Part shown: in pieces, positions 20,190 to 31,493 of the stretch
How positions within the stretch are numbered: the stretch's first letter is position 1
How the letters are laid out: each line of letters starts with the position of its first letter
Source: Ketobacter sp.
GTDB taxonomy: Bacteria > Pseudomonadota > Gammaproteobacteria > Pseudomonadales > Ketobacteraceae
DNA length: 64,000 bases
Assembly (NCBI RefSeq): GCF_003671495.1
Contig: NZ_RCHN01000036.1
Location: forward strand, 1-64,000
Reading direction: 5' to 3'
Made by a program: the position numbers and the translations under genes
The notes under the pieces: model-generated
The model's database searches: none
Seen by the model: only the letters and a program-made list of their open reading frames with translations
What the model was told of the DNA's origin: nothing

Positions 20190-21635
20190 ATGTCATGGGA
20201 AGTGGTCATCGGATTGGAAGTGCACGTACAGCTGGCCACCCAATCCAAAATTTTCTCCGGCTCCTCCACCGAATTCGGCGCGGAGCCCAACACCCAGGCA
20301 TCCCTGATTGACCTGGGCATGCCCGGCGTGCTGCCGGTATTGAATGCTGACGCCGTCGAGAAAGCGGTGAAATTCGGCCTGGGTATCGACGCCCAGATCA
20401 CGCCAAAATCCGTCTTCGCCCGCAAAAACTATTTTTATCCCGATCTACCCAAGGGCTATCAGATTTCCCAATTTGAATTGCCTATCGTGGGTATGGGGCA
20501 CATCGAAATCACCCTGGAAGATGGCAGCACCAAGCGCATCGGCGTCACCCGTGCCCACCTGGAAGAAGACGCAGGCAAATCCCTGCACGAAGATTTTCAC
20601 GGCATGAGTGGTATCGACCTCAACCGCGCGGGCACCCCTTTGCTGGAGATCGTATCCGAGCCCGATATGCGTTCCGCCAAAGAGGCCGTGGCCTACGCCA
20701 AAGCCATTCACTCGCTGATTCGCTATCTGGGTATTTCCGACGGCGATATGTCTCAGGGTTCCATGCGTTGCGACTGTAACGTATCCCTGCGCCAGAAGGG
20801 CGAAGAGAAATTCGGTACCCGTCGCGAGATTAAAAACGTCAACTCCTTTAAAAACGTGGAGAAGGCAATTAACGCGGAAATCGAATGGCAAATGGATGAG
20901 TTGGAATCTGGCCGCGAAATCCAGCAGGCAACGGTTTTGTATGATGTGAACAAAGACAAAACCTTCGCCATGCGCAGCAAGGAAGAAGCCAACGATTACC
21001 GCTACTTCCCCGATCCCGACCTGCTGCCGTTGGAAGTGACCGAAGCGGTGATCAATCGCGTACGCCAGGATCTGCCAGAGCTGCCCACCCAGAAGATCGA
21101 GCGTTTTATGGCAGAGCTGGAGCTGTCGGATTACGACGCCCGGGTGCTGGCCGCCGATCGCGTATTGGCGGATTATTTTGAAACCGTGGTGAAAGAGTCC
21201 GGCGCCAAACCCAAACTGTGTGCCAACTGGGTGAGCGTGGAATTGCTGGGCGCGCTGAACAAAAACGACCTGGATATTGATACCAGTCCGGTCAGCGCCG
21301 AGCAGCTGGGCGGCCTGGTAAAACGCATCGCCGACAACACCATCTCCGGCAAGATCGCCAAACAGATCTTCGAAGAGCTGTGGAACAACGGCGGCACAGC
21401 GGACCAGATCATCGAAGCCAAAGGCTTGAAGCAGGAAACCGATACCGGTGCCATCGAAGCCATCGTCGATCAGGTGATTGCAGACAGCGCAGATCAGGTA
21501 GCCCAATACCTGGCCGCTGACGACAACAAGCGGAAAAAGTTGATCGGCTACTTCGTCGGCCAAACCATGAAGCTCTCCAAAGGCAAGGCCAACCCACAAA
21601 TGGTGAACCAGATTCTGGCGAAAAAACTGGTTTAG
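20190..21635 (+). CDS. gatB: Amidotransferase subunit GatB
   Basis: The 481-residue kinase/transamidase subunit activates the side chain of misacylated Glu-tRNA(Gln) or Asp-tRNA(Asn). Conserved blocks include [58 protein letters not shown] and the C-terminal YqeY-like helical tail ([16 protein letters not shown]). An AAGGAGGCCCGCC site precedes the ATG. It is the last gene of gatCAB. Confidence 0.97.
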   Translation: MSWEVVIGLEVHVQLATQSKIFSGSSTEFGAEPNTQASLIDLGMPGVLPVLNADAVEKAVKFGLGIDAQITPKSVFARKNYFYPDLPKGYQISQFELPIVGMGHIEITLEDGSTKRIGVTRAHLEEDAGKSLHEDFHGMSGIDLNRAGTPLLEIVSEPDMRSAKEAVAYAKAIHSLIRYLGISDGDMSQGSMRCDCNVSLRQKGEEKFGTRREIKNVNSFKNVEKAINAEIEWQMDELESGREIQQATVLYDVNKDKTFAMRSKEEANDYRYFPDPDLLPLEVTEAVINRVRQDLPELPTQKIERFMAELELSDYDARVLAADRVLADYFETVVKESGAKPKLCANWVSVELLGALNKNDLDIDTSPVSAEQLGGLVKRIADNTISGKIAKQIFEELWNNGGTADQIIEAKGLKQETDTGAIEAIVDQVIADSADQVAQYLAADDNKRKKLIGYFVGQTMKLSKGKANPQMVNQILAKKLV

Positions 21636-21689
21636 CTTTTTGGCCTCACTTGTCTGCTCTCGCTTTAGAATCTTTTCCTAATGGCCCTC

Positions 21690-21715
21690 GCCGTGACCTG
21701 AAGACAGGTCACGGC
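21690..21715. terminator. Hairpin between convergent gatB and DUF1254 genes
   Basis: A perfect 11-bp stem (GCCGTGACCTG / CAGGTCACGGC, loop AAGA) overlaps the DUF1254 stop codon. No clear T-run follows on either strand, so termination strength is doubtful. Confidence 0.4.
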
Positions 21716-23247
21716 GCCAGATCCCGGCGCTTCACCAAGGGGGGCGTCCGCCACTGGTGATCTAAAATAGCAGCGTCCGGCGCATACAAGCGGATGGTGG
21801 CCTGGAAGCGTCCTTCTGGCACCGGCAGCCAGTTATTCAAAGGCACGCCAACAGGGGGCATGTTGGCAAAATACAGTGTTATGTTGCCCTGTTCATCCGC
21901 CACCAGATCACTGTTACTGCCCAATGCATGGCGCTGGATTCCCAGCTGATGTGCCACCGCATTGTCCCGCAGGAATCCATCCTCACCATACACCGTCACC
22001 GACCAGAACCCCGCCACTGGCGGCGGGTCATCTGCCGCAAACGTCATGGAATACACGGCATTGCCCCGCAACAACCGACGGCGTGAATCGCGCTCTGCAT
22101 TCTGGTACACCGCAAACTCACCGCGATTGGCGCCAAATCCCACCTGCGCCACCACCGCCCGAATAAAATAGCGCTGGCCAAAATCCCCCAATGGCACCAG
22201 CGCCGGATTCGGCCCCCACCCATTCAATCCCAACAAACGGGTGGCCAGGTTCAGCGCAGCCAGTCCCAGGGTGCGTCCCGCTTCAATCTGTCGCTGCTGA
22301 CGGGAGGAAAGAGCCTGCATCGGCGTGAGCGCCTTGGGCCCCACTCCCAGACGGGCCAGTGCCTCCACCATTGCGTCATCCTCCGGCGGCGGCGGATAAC
22401 GCTCCATCAGTTCCGAAAGCCGGGAAAAGTATTCACGACCACTCAGGGCTTGCACCACCTCTATCGGTGGTGTTTTCTCTCCGTCCGGCACACAGTGTTC
22501 GCTTCCTGCTGGGGCCGCAGCCTCGTCCAGGGCAGCCTGTGCATCGGCTGGCATTGATGACTCTGGCACTGATGGCTCTGGCACAGACGAAAGGCGCGTC
22601 AACGTGTATTGCGCCTGTATGCGGTTCACCTCGGCGATATCCCCATCGTCACGCACTTCCGTGCGGCCGATGATCCACACCAGATCCGTCGGCGCATCAA
22701 TGCGCTCATAGTGTTGTGGCAGGCCTGCCATTGCCTCACCCTGCCAGCCCGGCCCCACGATGACGTAGTGCCCTTCACCTACCCCCTGATTCTGGGTCCC
22801 CACCCCGGCGAAATTGTTGGACCAGGCATCCAGCAACGCCATCAACACATAACGATCCGCCACCGCCGGCATATCCAACAACATTGGGCCGCCGGACAAA
22901 TCCAGCATGGCGGATGAATACAGGGTGTCCACGTTAGGCCGCACCACCGCCTTGAATTCCGGCCCGGGTGGCTGCCACACATGCACGAAGGTATTGAGGT
23001 CGGCGCCCAGTTGACAGGACCGCTGCGCGCCGGTCATGCCATTGAGGGTTTCCTCCATCAACACCAGGGGGAAACCATAAACATAGCCCGCTGCGGCCAG
23101 CGACAGGGTTCCACCGGCCAGCGCATTCGGGGCGCAAACCCATACGCCTGCCAGCACCAGCAGGTTCCCCCGCAATAAATGGTTCACAAAATCCAACACC
23201 ATCCTCATCCACCTTTTTATTTTCGAAGCCTGTGTTTTTGAATCCAC
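21709..23247 (-). CDS. DUF1254/DUF1214 exported protein
   Basis: The protein has up to 512 residues and a signal-like hydrophobic segment (LLVLAGVWVCAPNALA) about 25 residues from the GTG start; an internal start at ATG 23208 is possible. The AGYVYGFPLVLMEETLNGM opening, RPNVDTLYSSAMLDLSGGPM, and the C-terminal YSMTFAADDPPPVAGFWSVTVYGEDGFL are typical of DUF1254 followed by DUF1214 proteins. Their biochemical role is unknown; members are often periplasmic. It is divergent from an AraC-family regulator with an upstream gap of about 100 bases, which suggests that the regulator controls it. Confidence 0.85.
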   Translation of the reverse strand: MDSKTQASKIKRWMRMVLDFVNHLLRGNLLVLAGVWVCAPNALAGGTLSLAAAGYVYGFPLVLMEETLNGMTGAQRSCQLGADLNTFVHVWQPPGPEFKAVVRPNVDTLYSSAMLDLSGGPMLLDMPAVADRYVLMALLDAWSNNFAGVGTQNQGVGEGHYVIVGPGWQGEAMAGLPQHYERIDAPTDLVWIIGRTEVRDDGDIAEVNRIQAQYTLTRLSSVPEPSVPESSMPADAQAALDEAAAPAGSEHCVPDGEKTPPIEVVQALSGREYFSRLSELMERYPPPPEDDAMVEALARLGVGPKALTPMQALSSRQQRQIEAGRTLGLAALNLATRLLGLNGWGPNPALVPLGDFGQRYFIRAVVAQVGFGANRGEFAVYQNAERDSRRRLLRGNAVYSMTFAADDPPPVAGFWSVTVYGEDGFLRDNAVAHQLGIQRHALGSNSDLVADEQGNITLYFANMPPVGVPLNNWLPVPEGRFQATIRLYAPDAAILDHQWRTPPLVKRRDLAP

Positions 23248-23348
23248 CCTGAAGCACCCGCTTCCCGCTGATCCAAAGTCATGGGAACTGGACAGTCGGA
23301 TTCTAGCGTGCAGAATGATGTAATCTTTATGTCGATTTGAGACATTCC

Positions 23349-24434
23349 ATGACGAAGACCGCGCACAAAAAAACGTTCACTGTATCGGTGGACACCCTAC
23401 GTTCCCATGCCAGGGCGTTGGAGTGTTTTCTGCGGGAACGGGGCGATTACGATCAGCTGCTGGCGATCTGGGGAGCGCAGGCACAAACGTTGGAAGGCTT
23501 TAATCCGCAACAGCGGGTGCCGGTGGACATTGTCGCCCGCAACATTGATCACGTCGCCCAGTGGATTGACGAACCCAACCTGGGTTTGAAGCTGGCGCCC
23601 TATTCCACTCGCATGCAAGAACGTCTGGCGTTTTTCTTTCAGGAACGGGAGCTGCCACTACTTGATTATTTTCGTATTCTGGCCCGCTATGCCTGCATCA
23701 GTTCGGAAGTCATGCAAGTCCGGGTTGACGCCGACCACGATGCCATTGCGTTGGGTATCGTACCCAATTGCCCAGAGGGGGTGAGCATCCACCAGCTAGA
23801 GGGGTTTGCGGCGGCCATTTGCGATATCGTTCGCACCGCCCGCGGACTCACACCGCAGGTGGTGACGTTCAACCATGCCAAGCCCGAAGCGGGGGCCAGT
23901 GACGCTGTCTATGAACAGGCTTTGGGTGTGGCGCCTCGCTTTCAACAACCCTACAACCGCATCCAGTTTGCAAACCCGGGACAGGATCAACACAGCAGGC
24001 CACAGCACCCGAGCGCTGCCGGATTCAAACAAATTCAAGCGATGGAAGCGGTCAAACACCGGGAAGTGGACCAGCACCATGGCGCAGAGCCCTGGGTGCA
24101 CCGCTGTCATTTTCTGTTGGAGATTCTGATGCTGTACGGTGAGCCAACCAAAACCCTGTTGGCAGAACTGCTGGTGGTCACCCCGCGCACCCTGCAACGT
24201 CACCTGGAGCGGGAAGGCACCACCTTCAGAGCATTATTGGATACGCTGCGCCAACGCCTTGCCGCCTCTCACATCGCGAACCCGGAGCTCAACAGCGAAG
24301 ACATCGCGTTTCTGCTGGGCTATCAGGATGCGGCCCATTTCTTCCGCGCCTTCAAACGCTGGTTTGGCGTGCCACCGGGGCAATACCGGCAGACGCACTA
24401 TCCTGAACGGCCGTCAGAGCAACCATCACCGTAG
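23349..24434 (+). CDS. AraC-family transcriptional regulator
   Basis: The protein of about 361 residues has an N-terminal ligand/dimerisation region of the arabinose-binding-like type seen in many Pseudomonas AraC proteins (residues about 20-200) and a C-terminal double HTH: LLAELLVVTPRTLQRHLEREGTTF and the signature EDIAFLLGYQDAAHFFRAFKRWFGVPPGQYR. I start it at ATG 23349; TTG 23337 is in frame but has no ribosome-binding site. A low-similarity linker (about residues 190-250, rich in Gln and His) separates the domains. The likely target is the divergent DUF1254 gene. Confidence 0.9.
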   Translation: MTKTAHKKTFTVSVDTLRSHARALECFLRERGDYDQLLAIWGAQAQTLEGFNPQQRVPVDIVARNIDHVAQWIDEPNLGLKLAPYSTRMQERLAFFFQERELPLLDYFRILARYACISSEVMQVRVDADHDAIALGIVPNCPEGVSIHQLEGFAAAICDIVRTARGLTPQVVTFNHAKPEAGASDAVYEQALGVAPRFQQPYNRIQFANPGQDQHSRPQHPSAAGFKQIQAMEAVKHREVDQHHGAEPWVHRCHFLLEILMLYGEPTKTLLAELLVVTPRTLQRHLEREGTTFRALLDTLRQRLAASHIANPELNSEDIAFLLGYQDAAHFFRAFKRWFGVPPGQYRQTHYPERPSEQPSP

Positions 24435-24471
24435 CCATCACCGCAACCGCCGCCCGCCTCCACTGCGCCGG

Positions 24472-25308
24472 TTACTGCAGAAAGCCCCGGTGATAACGGA
24501 GATGGGATTCCATAAAAGAGGCAATGAAATAATAACTGTGGTCGTAGCCTTCACGACGATTCAACGTCAGACTGACGCCGGTGTTGTCACAGGCGTTCTG
24601 CAATAATTCCGGTTTCAGTTGTCCGTGCAAAAAGTTGTCCGCCAGCCCCTGGTCCACCAGGATGGGTTTGTCGAAACCATTTTGCTCCAGCAACGCCACC
24701 GCGTCGTATTCCAACCACAGCGCACGATCCTCCCCCAGATACCCGGTCAGGGCTTTTTCACCCCAGGGGCATTGCATGGGCGCGCAGATGGGGGCAAAGG
24801 CGGATACCGACTTGTACTGCTGTGGATTCTTCAGTGCCAGGGTCAGGGCGCCATGCCCCCCCATGGAATGGCCCATGATGCTTTGACGTGACATATCCAG
24901 CGGGAACTCCGCGCCAATCAATGCCGGCAGTTCCTGCTGTACATAGTCATACATTCGATAATGTGTGGCGTAGGGTTGCTGGGTTGCGTTCACATAAAAG
25001 CCCGCCCCCAAACCGAAATCCCAGGCACCATCCGGATCATCCGCCACCCCGTCACCCCGCGGACTGGTATCCGGTGCCACTAACGCTAAACCCAATTCTG
25101 CCGCCACCCTTTGCGCGCCAGCCTTGGTGACAAAATTCTGGTCTGTACAGGTCAAGCCGGAGAGCCACCAGACCAGTGGCACCGCCCCCTGCTCGGCCTG
25201 GGGCGGCAAAAACAGGGAAAACACCATCTCACACTGACAACGGCTGGAGTAATGTTTGATGCGCAGCTGGCGGCCATCAAAACAACGGACGTCTTCCAAA
25301 ATTTCCAA
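24472..25308 (-). CDS. fghA: S-formylglutathione hydrolase
   Basis: The esterase-D family enzyme of about 278 residues hydrolyses S-formylglutathione to formate and glutathione, the second step of formaldehyde detoxification. It has the nucleophile motif GHSMGGHGALTLALKNP, the catalytic His in DHSYYFIASF, and the oxyanion segment VVWWLSGLTCTDQNF (read as PLVWWLSGLTC). I chose TTG 25308 because GGGGAGG lies 6 bases upstream and the length then matches the family. It follows the dehydrogenase gene by 23 bases, so they form an operon. Confidence 0.95.
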   Translation of the reverse strand: MEILEDVRCFDGRQLRIKHYSSRCQCEMVFSLFLPPQAEQGAVPLVWWLSGLTCTDQNFVTKAGAQRVAAELGLALVAPDTSPRGDGVADDPDGAWDFGLGAGFYVNATQQPYATHYRMYDYVQQELPALIGAEFPLDMSRQSIMGHSMGGHGALTLALKNPQQYKSVSAFAPICAPMQCPWGEKALTGYLGEDRALWLEYDAVALLEQNGFDKPILVDQGLADNFLHGQLKPELLQNACDNTGVSLTLNRREGYDHSYYFIASFMESHLRYHRGFLQ

Positions 25309-25331
25309 GGTATGCCTCCCCTTAGTCAAAA

Positions 25332-26471
<1,140 letters not shown>

Positions 26472-26610
26472 CTATATAAACAGTGACCGCCGATCCAGCC
26501 GGAGTGTGCATTTCAACCGGTTAAATTTAAACCCTATGCTAAACTCAATAGATAAGGGATTCACCTTTTTCGTTCCCAAACACGAAAATTAATCAAATGA
26601 GCAGAATGGA

Positions 26611-27879
26611 ATGTCTCGCACTACATCCTCAATTACCCTAATCTGCGCCCTGCTACTGGCCAGCATGCCAGACCTGAGCCGGGCTGACACCATTGAGCAA
26701 CAGCGCTTCCGTATCAGTGGCTTCGGCACCCTCGGTGCGGTAAAAAGTGGCGATGAAATTCTCGGTTTCACCCAGGGCTTGTACCAGGAAGGCGTTTTCG
26801 ACGGCGATTGGTCCTATAAATCCAACTCCAATCTGGGCCTGCAACTGGATGCCAACTTCAACAATCGCTTTTCCGCCACTTTCCAGCTGGTGGCCAAGGA
26901 GCGGGTGGAAAACGGTCTTGAGGAAAGCCTGGAGTGGGCGTTCCTGCGTTTCCGGGCCACGCAATCCGTTACGCTCAGGGCGGGACGTCTAGGACCCAGC
27001 AATTTTATGCTGTCCGATTATCGCAATATCGGGTTTGCCTATCTATGGGTGCGACCGCCCACCGAGTTTTACAATATTCTGTCCTTCGATTACATAGACG
27101 GAATGGACGTAGCGTATTCCACCCCCCTGGGAACCGGCACCGCCTCCGCCAAGTTTCAGGTAGGCAAAACCTCCAGCACGTTCGCGCGCAGTGACAACCG
27201 CTATGACGTCAAGATCAATCCGATCTATCTGGGCACCCTGGTTTGGGAAAATGACCTTTGGCAAACTCAGGTGAGCGCTGCGCTGATCGAATTTGACAGC
27301 GACAAATACGTTGCCGGAACCCAGCAATTGGCAGAGCTGCTGGAAGGCGTTGGCGGGCTGTGGCCGGCATCGCAGAGTTACCTGGATGGCATGGAATCCG
27401 ATGGCAGGCACACCCGATACTACTCCTTCGGCATTGCCTACACTCCGGAAAACTGGCAGATCCAATCTGAAATGAGCTACATCGACACCAACGTGGAACT
27501 CTACGGCTCCCTGCGTACCGGCTACCTGAGCGTGGGCCGGCACATTGGCCCCACCACCGCGTATGTAATGCTGGCCAAAGCTGAACGGGGCGAAGACCGG
27601 AAGACAATCGAACCCGCCCCGGCCGTCGGCCCGCCCCTGCAACCTTTGCTGGATGTCCTCCAGGTGAATACCCAGTACGTCTATGACGCCACCCAAGTAA
27701 ATCAGCAGAGCGCGTCCCTGGGGTTGCGCTGGAACATCCTGTACAACCTGGCGGCCAAAACCCAATGGGATCGCACCTGGGTTGAGGCCTACGGTGGCGG
27801 CTTCTGGGATCAGAAAGCGATCCCCACCGAAGACGCCACCATCGACACCTTTACCATTAACCTTAACTACGTGTTTTGA
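26611..27879 (+). CDS. Outer-membrane porin, intact paralogue
   Basis: The 422-residue protein has a signal peptide (cleavage near DLSRA-DT), alternating beta strands throughout and a C-terminal Phe (LNYVF). It resembles poorly characterised porins of marine gammaproteobacteria: GLQLDANFNNRF, ESLEWAFLRFRA, RAGRLGPSNFMLSDYRNIGFAYLWVRPP. The protein at 78-1136 is its paralogue. The next gene starts 2 bases after its stop, so the porin and mini-PBP are tightly linked, as in the first cluster. Its substrate is unknown. Confidence 0.85.
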   Translation: MSRTTSSITLICALLLASMPDLSRADTIEQQRFRISGFGTLGAVKSGDEILGFTQGLYQEGVFDGDWSYKSNSNLGLQLDANFNNRFSATFQLVAKERVENGLEESLEWAFLRFRATQSVTLRAGRLGPSNFMLSDYRNIGFAYLWVRPPTEFYNILSFDYIDGMDVAYSTPLGTGTASAKFQVGKTSSTFARSDNRYDVKINPIYLGTLVWENDLWQTQVSAALIEFDSDKYVAGTQQLAELLEGVGGLWPASQSYLDGMESDGRHTRYYSFGIAYTPENWQIQSEMSYIDTNVELYGSLRTGYLSVGRHIGPTTAYVMLAKAERGEDRKTIEPAPAVGPPLQPLLDVLQVNTQYVYDATQVNQQSASLGLRWNILYNLAAKTQWDRTWVEAYGGGFWDQKAIPTEDATIDTFTINLNYVF

Positions 27880-27881
27880 CG

Positions 27882-28307
27882 ATGCAGAAGCTATTCAATA
27901 TCGCAATGCTCAGCATACTGCTCCTCGTCGCGGCCCGGGCACCGGCTGGCATCGTGGTCATTGTGAATAATGAAAATCCGGTGTCCGAACTGAGCAAGCG
28001 GGAAATCATCGATCTTTACATGGGCCGTAATCTGTATTTCTCCGATGGCAAACTGGCCCTGCGCCTGGATCACCCGCCCACCTCCGGTGAGCGGGAACAG
28101 TTTTACCAGACCCTGGTAAAGAAATCCGTTGCCCAGATGAACGCTTACTGGGCCAAGCTGCTGTTTACCGGTCGGGCCTCGCCACCGTTGCTGATGGGCG
28201 ACAGCGAGCAATTACTGGATACCGTGCGCAACAATCGCAACGCCATTGGCTACATCGACGAAAGCAACCTGGATGACAGCGTCAAGGTGGTTGGGCGTGT
28301 CGATTAA
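27882..28307 (+). CDS. Small secreted PstS-like (PBP domain) protein, paralogue C
   Basis: The 141-residue protein has a signal peptide ending near APAG. It has the shared mini-PBP features (VVIVNNEN, IIDLYMGR, YFSDGKLAL, QMNAYWAKLLFTGRASPP, NAIGYIDESN) but is more distant from A and B than these are from each other. The ATG is 2 bases after the porin stop. Its 3' end overlaps the diguanylate cyclase start by 11 bases. That places porin, binding protein and c-di-GMP enzyme on one message. A ligand sensor for the cyclase is an attractive inference. Confidence 0.82.
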   Translation: MQKLFNIAMLSILLLVAARAPAGIVVIVNNENPVSELSKREIIDLYMGRNLYFSDGKLALRLDHPPTSGEREQFYQTLVKKSVAQMNAYWAKLLFTGRASPPLLMGDSEQLLDTVRNNRNAIGYIDESNLDDSVKVVGRVD

Positions 28308-29874
28308 CACCCGTTCCTCATTGGCGTATCAGGCAGGCCTCTCCATTTTGTTGGGCGCTCTGTTGCTGACCTTGTGCTTTTCGTTTTACTTCTACGATCG
28401 CACCTATCGGGAACAATTGCAGACCGCAGACCAGCAACTGCAGCAGCTGTTCGATACGGTGGAAAACAGTGCCGCCGTGGCAGCCTACCTGGATAACGAC
28501 GAGATCGCTCTGGAAGTGGCCCGCGGCCTGTCCAGAAACGATATTGTCTCCGCCGCCATGGTCACCAGCCTGACCGGGATGCAGGCCAGCAGCGGAACCG
28601 AGTTGTCCATGACCTCCCCTGGCATCAAATCCTTTGCTCTGGAATCCCCCTTTATCAGTGGCGACACGGTGGGCAGCATCACCATGCTGCCCAACCACGA
28701 CCTGATCAAAGCCTCTGCCCAAACTGCCGCCTGGCGCCATGTGTTCATCACGTCGATCCAATCCCTGGCACTGGTGGCCCTGGCCATCTTTCTGGTACAC
28801 CGCAATCTCAGCGCCCCCATCAAACGCCTGGCCGGACAGCTTCACATCATTCCCCCGGGCAGCAAGGAGCGCCTGCAATGCCCCCGCAATCATGAGCATG
28901 ATGAGATCGGTTTGTTGATCAAGGATACCAATCGCCTGTTAACGGCCACCCAGAACACCCTGGACGGAGAACGCCGCCTGCGGGAATATGCAGAATCCCT
29001 TGAGCGTCAGTTCCGTTTGATTTTCGAAAAAGCCAGTTGCGGTATTGCCCTGGTGAACGCGCACGGCAAAATCCTCATGCACAACCCGTCCCTGGAACAC
29101 ATGCTGAATATCACATCCACTCAAATTGATATAAAAAACGCCACGTTCCACAGTTTTTTTGCCGACCCCGACCAGGTGCGAACCCTGCTGGAACGGGCTC
29201 ACCACGCCAACAATCCCGTCACCAAAGATCTGCAGCTAAAACCCACCCATGATGAAACCCGCTGGCTCAACAGCCTGATCTCCAAAGTCACTGACGAAGA
29301 TGGCGAAATGATTGTGGAATGCATTCTCTACGACATTTCGGAGCGTACCGCCCGTGAGCAACAAACCCAGTTTGAAGCCGAACGTGATCCACTGACTGGC
29401 TTATACAATCGCCGGGCCGGTTTTCGCAAAATTGAAACTGCGCTGCAGCAGGCCAAGGAAACCAGCTCCCGCTGTGCCTTCATCCTGGTGGATCTCGACA
29501 AATTCAAACCCATCAATGATAACTATGGACACGATGCCGGGGATGTGGTGTTGAAGACAGTGGCCCATCGACTCAGCAGCCACTTGCGCCAGCATGACAT
29601 CGTCATCCGCTGGGGAGGAGACGAATTCCTGATTATCGTGGAGCAGGTGAATCATTCTGCCCGCATTGCCGAAAAGCTTTTAAAAACGCTGCAGGATGAC
29701 ATCGACCTGGGTGACGGCCAGCAGGCCAGTATTGGTGCCAGTATCGGCATCAGCCTGTTCCCCGATCACGGCGACCAGATTGAGGACCTGATCCAGCGGG
29801 CAGACGTGGCCATGTATCAGGTAAAAGAAAGCGGCCGCAACCACTACGCGTTTTACGCTACCGCCCAGGCCTGA
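28297..29874 (+). CDS. Membrane PAS-GGDEF diguanylate cyclase
   Basis: The protein of about 525 residues has two TM helices (about residues 11-30 and 150-172) around a periplasmic sensor of about 120 residues, a HAMP-like helix pair, a PAS domain (RLIFEKASCGIALVNAHGKI...), and a GGDEF domain with an intact active site (RWGGDEF) and upstream product-inhibition site RQHD. It should make c-di-GMP. GTG 28297 is chosen because AAGGTGG lies 6 bases before it; further upstream the frame runs inside the mini-PBP gene. The periplasmic loop could contact the mini-PBP. Convergent with moeB, one base apart. Confidence 0.9.
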   Translation: MSINTRSSLAYQAGLSILLGALLLTLCFSFYFYDRTYREQLQTADQQLQQLFDTVENSAAVAAYLDNDEIALEVARGLSRNDIVSAAMVTSLTGMQASSGTELSMTSPGIKSFALESPFISGDTVGSITMLPNHDLIKASAQTAAWRHVFITSIQSLALVALAIFLVHRNLSAPIKRLAGQLHIIPPGSKERLQCPRNHEHDEIGLLIKDTNRLLTATQNTLDGERRLREYAESLERQFRLIFEKASCGIALVNAHGKILMHNPSLEHMLNITSTQIDIKNATFHSFFADPDQVRTLLERAHHANNPVTKDLQLKPTHDETRWLNSLISKVTDEDGEMIVECILYDISERTAREQQTQFEAERDPLTGLYNRRAGFRKIETALQQAKETSSRCAFILVDLDKFKPINDNYGHDAGDVVLKTVAHRLSSHLRQHDIVIRWGGDEFLIIVEQVNHSARIAEKLLKTLQDDIDLGDGQQASIGASIGISLFPDHGDQIEDLIQRADVAMYQVKESGRNHYAFYATAQA

Positions 29875-29875
29875 T

Positions 29876-30625
29876 TCAGCCACCGCAACAGACCGGGCAC
29901 TCCGGATTGCGTTTCACTTTGACATTACGCATGGTCATGGACAGCGCGTCCAGGATCAGCAGTCGCCCCACCAACGGTTCGCCCACTTGCGCGATCACCT
30001 TGAGTGCTTCCGTCGCCTGGATACTGCCGATCAGACCCACCACCGGCGCCAGGACGCCATTGGTGGCACAGCGCCGATCCTCCTCCCCGGTTTCTTCAAA
30101 CAAACAGCGATAACAGGGGCTGTGATCCAGGCGCGGATCATACACACTGACCTGCCCGTCCATCCGGATCGCCGCACCGGACACCAGCGGCTTGCGCAAA
30201 CTCACGCTGACCCGATTCAGCAGAAACCGCACGGCAAAGTTGTCGCTGCAATCCACTATCAGATCGCAGGCCGCAACCAGACTCCCGGCGTTGTCCCCGG
30301 TCAGTTTGGTTGCCAGCGGAGCCACCTGACAATGGGGGTTGAGGGCGCTGATGGCCAGCGCCGCCGACGCCACCTTGTCCAGGGCAATACGATCCGTGGT
30401 ATGGGCAATCTGGCGCTGCAGGTTACTCAAATCCACCTGATCATGGTCCACCAGGGTCAGCGTCCCCACGCCGGCAGCGGCCAGGTACATGGCCACCGGT
30501 GAGCCCAAGCCGCCCAGCCCCACCACCAACACATGCGCGGCCTGGAGTTTTTCCTGACCCGCGATATCCAGCTCCGGCAACATGATCTGGCGACTGTAGC
30601 GCAGCAGCTCTTCATCCGTCAGCAT
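29876..30625 (-). CDS. moeB: MoeB/ThiF-family adenylyltransferase
   Basis: The 249-residue E1-like enzyme adenylates the C-terminal glycine of MoaD (or ThiS) for sulfur transfer. It has the ATP loop [21 protein letters not shown], the [13 protein letters not shown] segment, the DCSDNFAVR motif, and two zinc CxxC pairs (CYRC, CPVC). It overlaps prmC by 14 bases at its start. MoeB versus ThiF cannot be separated from this sequence alone; the prfA-prmC-moeB order is that of Pseudomonas moeB. Confidence 0.9.
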   Translation of the reverse strand: MLTDEELLRYSRQIMLPELDIAGQEKLQAAHVLVVGLGGLGSPVAMYLAAAGVGTLTLVDHDQVDLSNLQRQIAHTTDRIALDKVASAALAISALNPHCQVAPLATKLTGDNAGSLVAACDLIVDCSDNFAVRFLLNRVSVSLRKPLVSGAAIRMDGQVSVYDPRLDHSPCYRCLFEETGEEDRRCATNGVLAPVVGLIGSIQATEALKVIAQVGEPLVGRLLILDALSMTMRNVKVKRNPECPVCCGG

Positions 30626-31493
30626 GTGTCTGTCCTCCGTTTGTGTGTGCCCGCCACTGCCCCAGGGTCACCCGGTCATTGTCTCCCAGATCCTGCACCG
30701 TACGCACCTTGTCAAAACCACGCGCCAGCAACAAGGTCCGCACAGCGTCACCCTGATTGTAACCGTGCTCCAGCAACAGCCAGCCACCCGCATACAAATG
30801 ATCCGGTGCCTGCGCCACGATCTGCCGAATGTCATCCAACCCATCGACACCGGATACCAATGCCCGCAAGGGTTCATAGCGCACCCCCACACCCTGCAGG
30901 TGCTCATCCTCTGCTTCAATATAAGGCGGATTGGATACGATCAAATGGAAACGCTGGCCGGGCAAATTCTCAAACCAGGCACTTTCCACCAGTTGCAGCG
31001 GTATTGCCAGCTGCTGACTGTTACGCCCGGCCACCGCCAGTGCCGGACCATGGATGTCGGTGGCCGTCACCGACCAGGCCGGACGCTCATGGGCCAGGGC
31101 CAGGGCAATGGCCCCGGAGCCGGTGCCCAGGTCCACAACAGAGCGGGGCTCGGCACCGAACAGCAGCAAAGCCTGCTCAACCAACAATTCCGTATCCGGT
31201 CGTGGCACCAGAGTGTCTTCTGTCACACACAGGTCCAGGCTCCAGAATCCCTGTTGACCGGTGAGATAGGCCACCGGCTCCCCCGCGGCACGTCGCCCCA
31301 CCAACTGCTGATAACGCAGCCGTTGCTCATCCGACACAGCCTGATCGGGCCACGCCCGCAACCAGGCACTGTTACGCTGAAGCACATGGGCTAACAACCA
31401 CTGACTGTCCACCTTGCAACTGGCCAGCAGTTCCGGCGCAGCCTGCGCCAGCGTCAACTCTCCCCACTGCAAACAGGCGGCAACGGTTTCCAT
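30612..31493 (-). CDS. prmC: Release factor glutamine methyltransferase PrmC
   Basis: The 293-residue SAM-dependent methyltransferase modifies the Gln of the GGQ motif in RF1 and RF2. It has the SAM loop [16 protein letters not shown] and the catalytic [15 protein letters not shown] 31493 overlaps the prfA stop (TGATG), the usual prfA-prmC coupling; a TTG one codon earlier is less likely. moeB follows. Confidence 0.96.
   Translation of the reverse strand: METVAACLQWGELTLAQAAPELLASCKVDSQWLLAHVLQRNSAWLRAWPDQAVSDEQRLRYQQLVGRRAAGEPVAYLTGQQGFWSLDLCVTEDTLVPRPDTELLVEQALLLFGAEPRSVVDLGTGSGAIALALAHERPAWSVTATDIHGPALAVAGRNSQQLAIPLQLVESAWFENLPGQRFHLIVSNPPYIEAEDEHLQGVGVRYEPLRALVSGVDGLDDIRQIVAQAPDHLYAGGWLLLEHGYNQGDAVRTLLLARGFDKVRTVQDLGDNDRVTLGQWRAHTNGGQTHADG

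Noticed and set aside
20445..21599. Long open frame (384 codons) antisense to gatB
   Set aside because: gatB is complete on the plus strand; the antisense product is low-complexity in His/Val/Gly/Phe, as expected from a reversed real gene.
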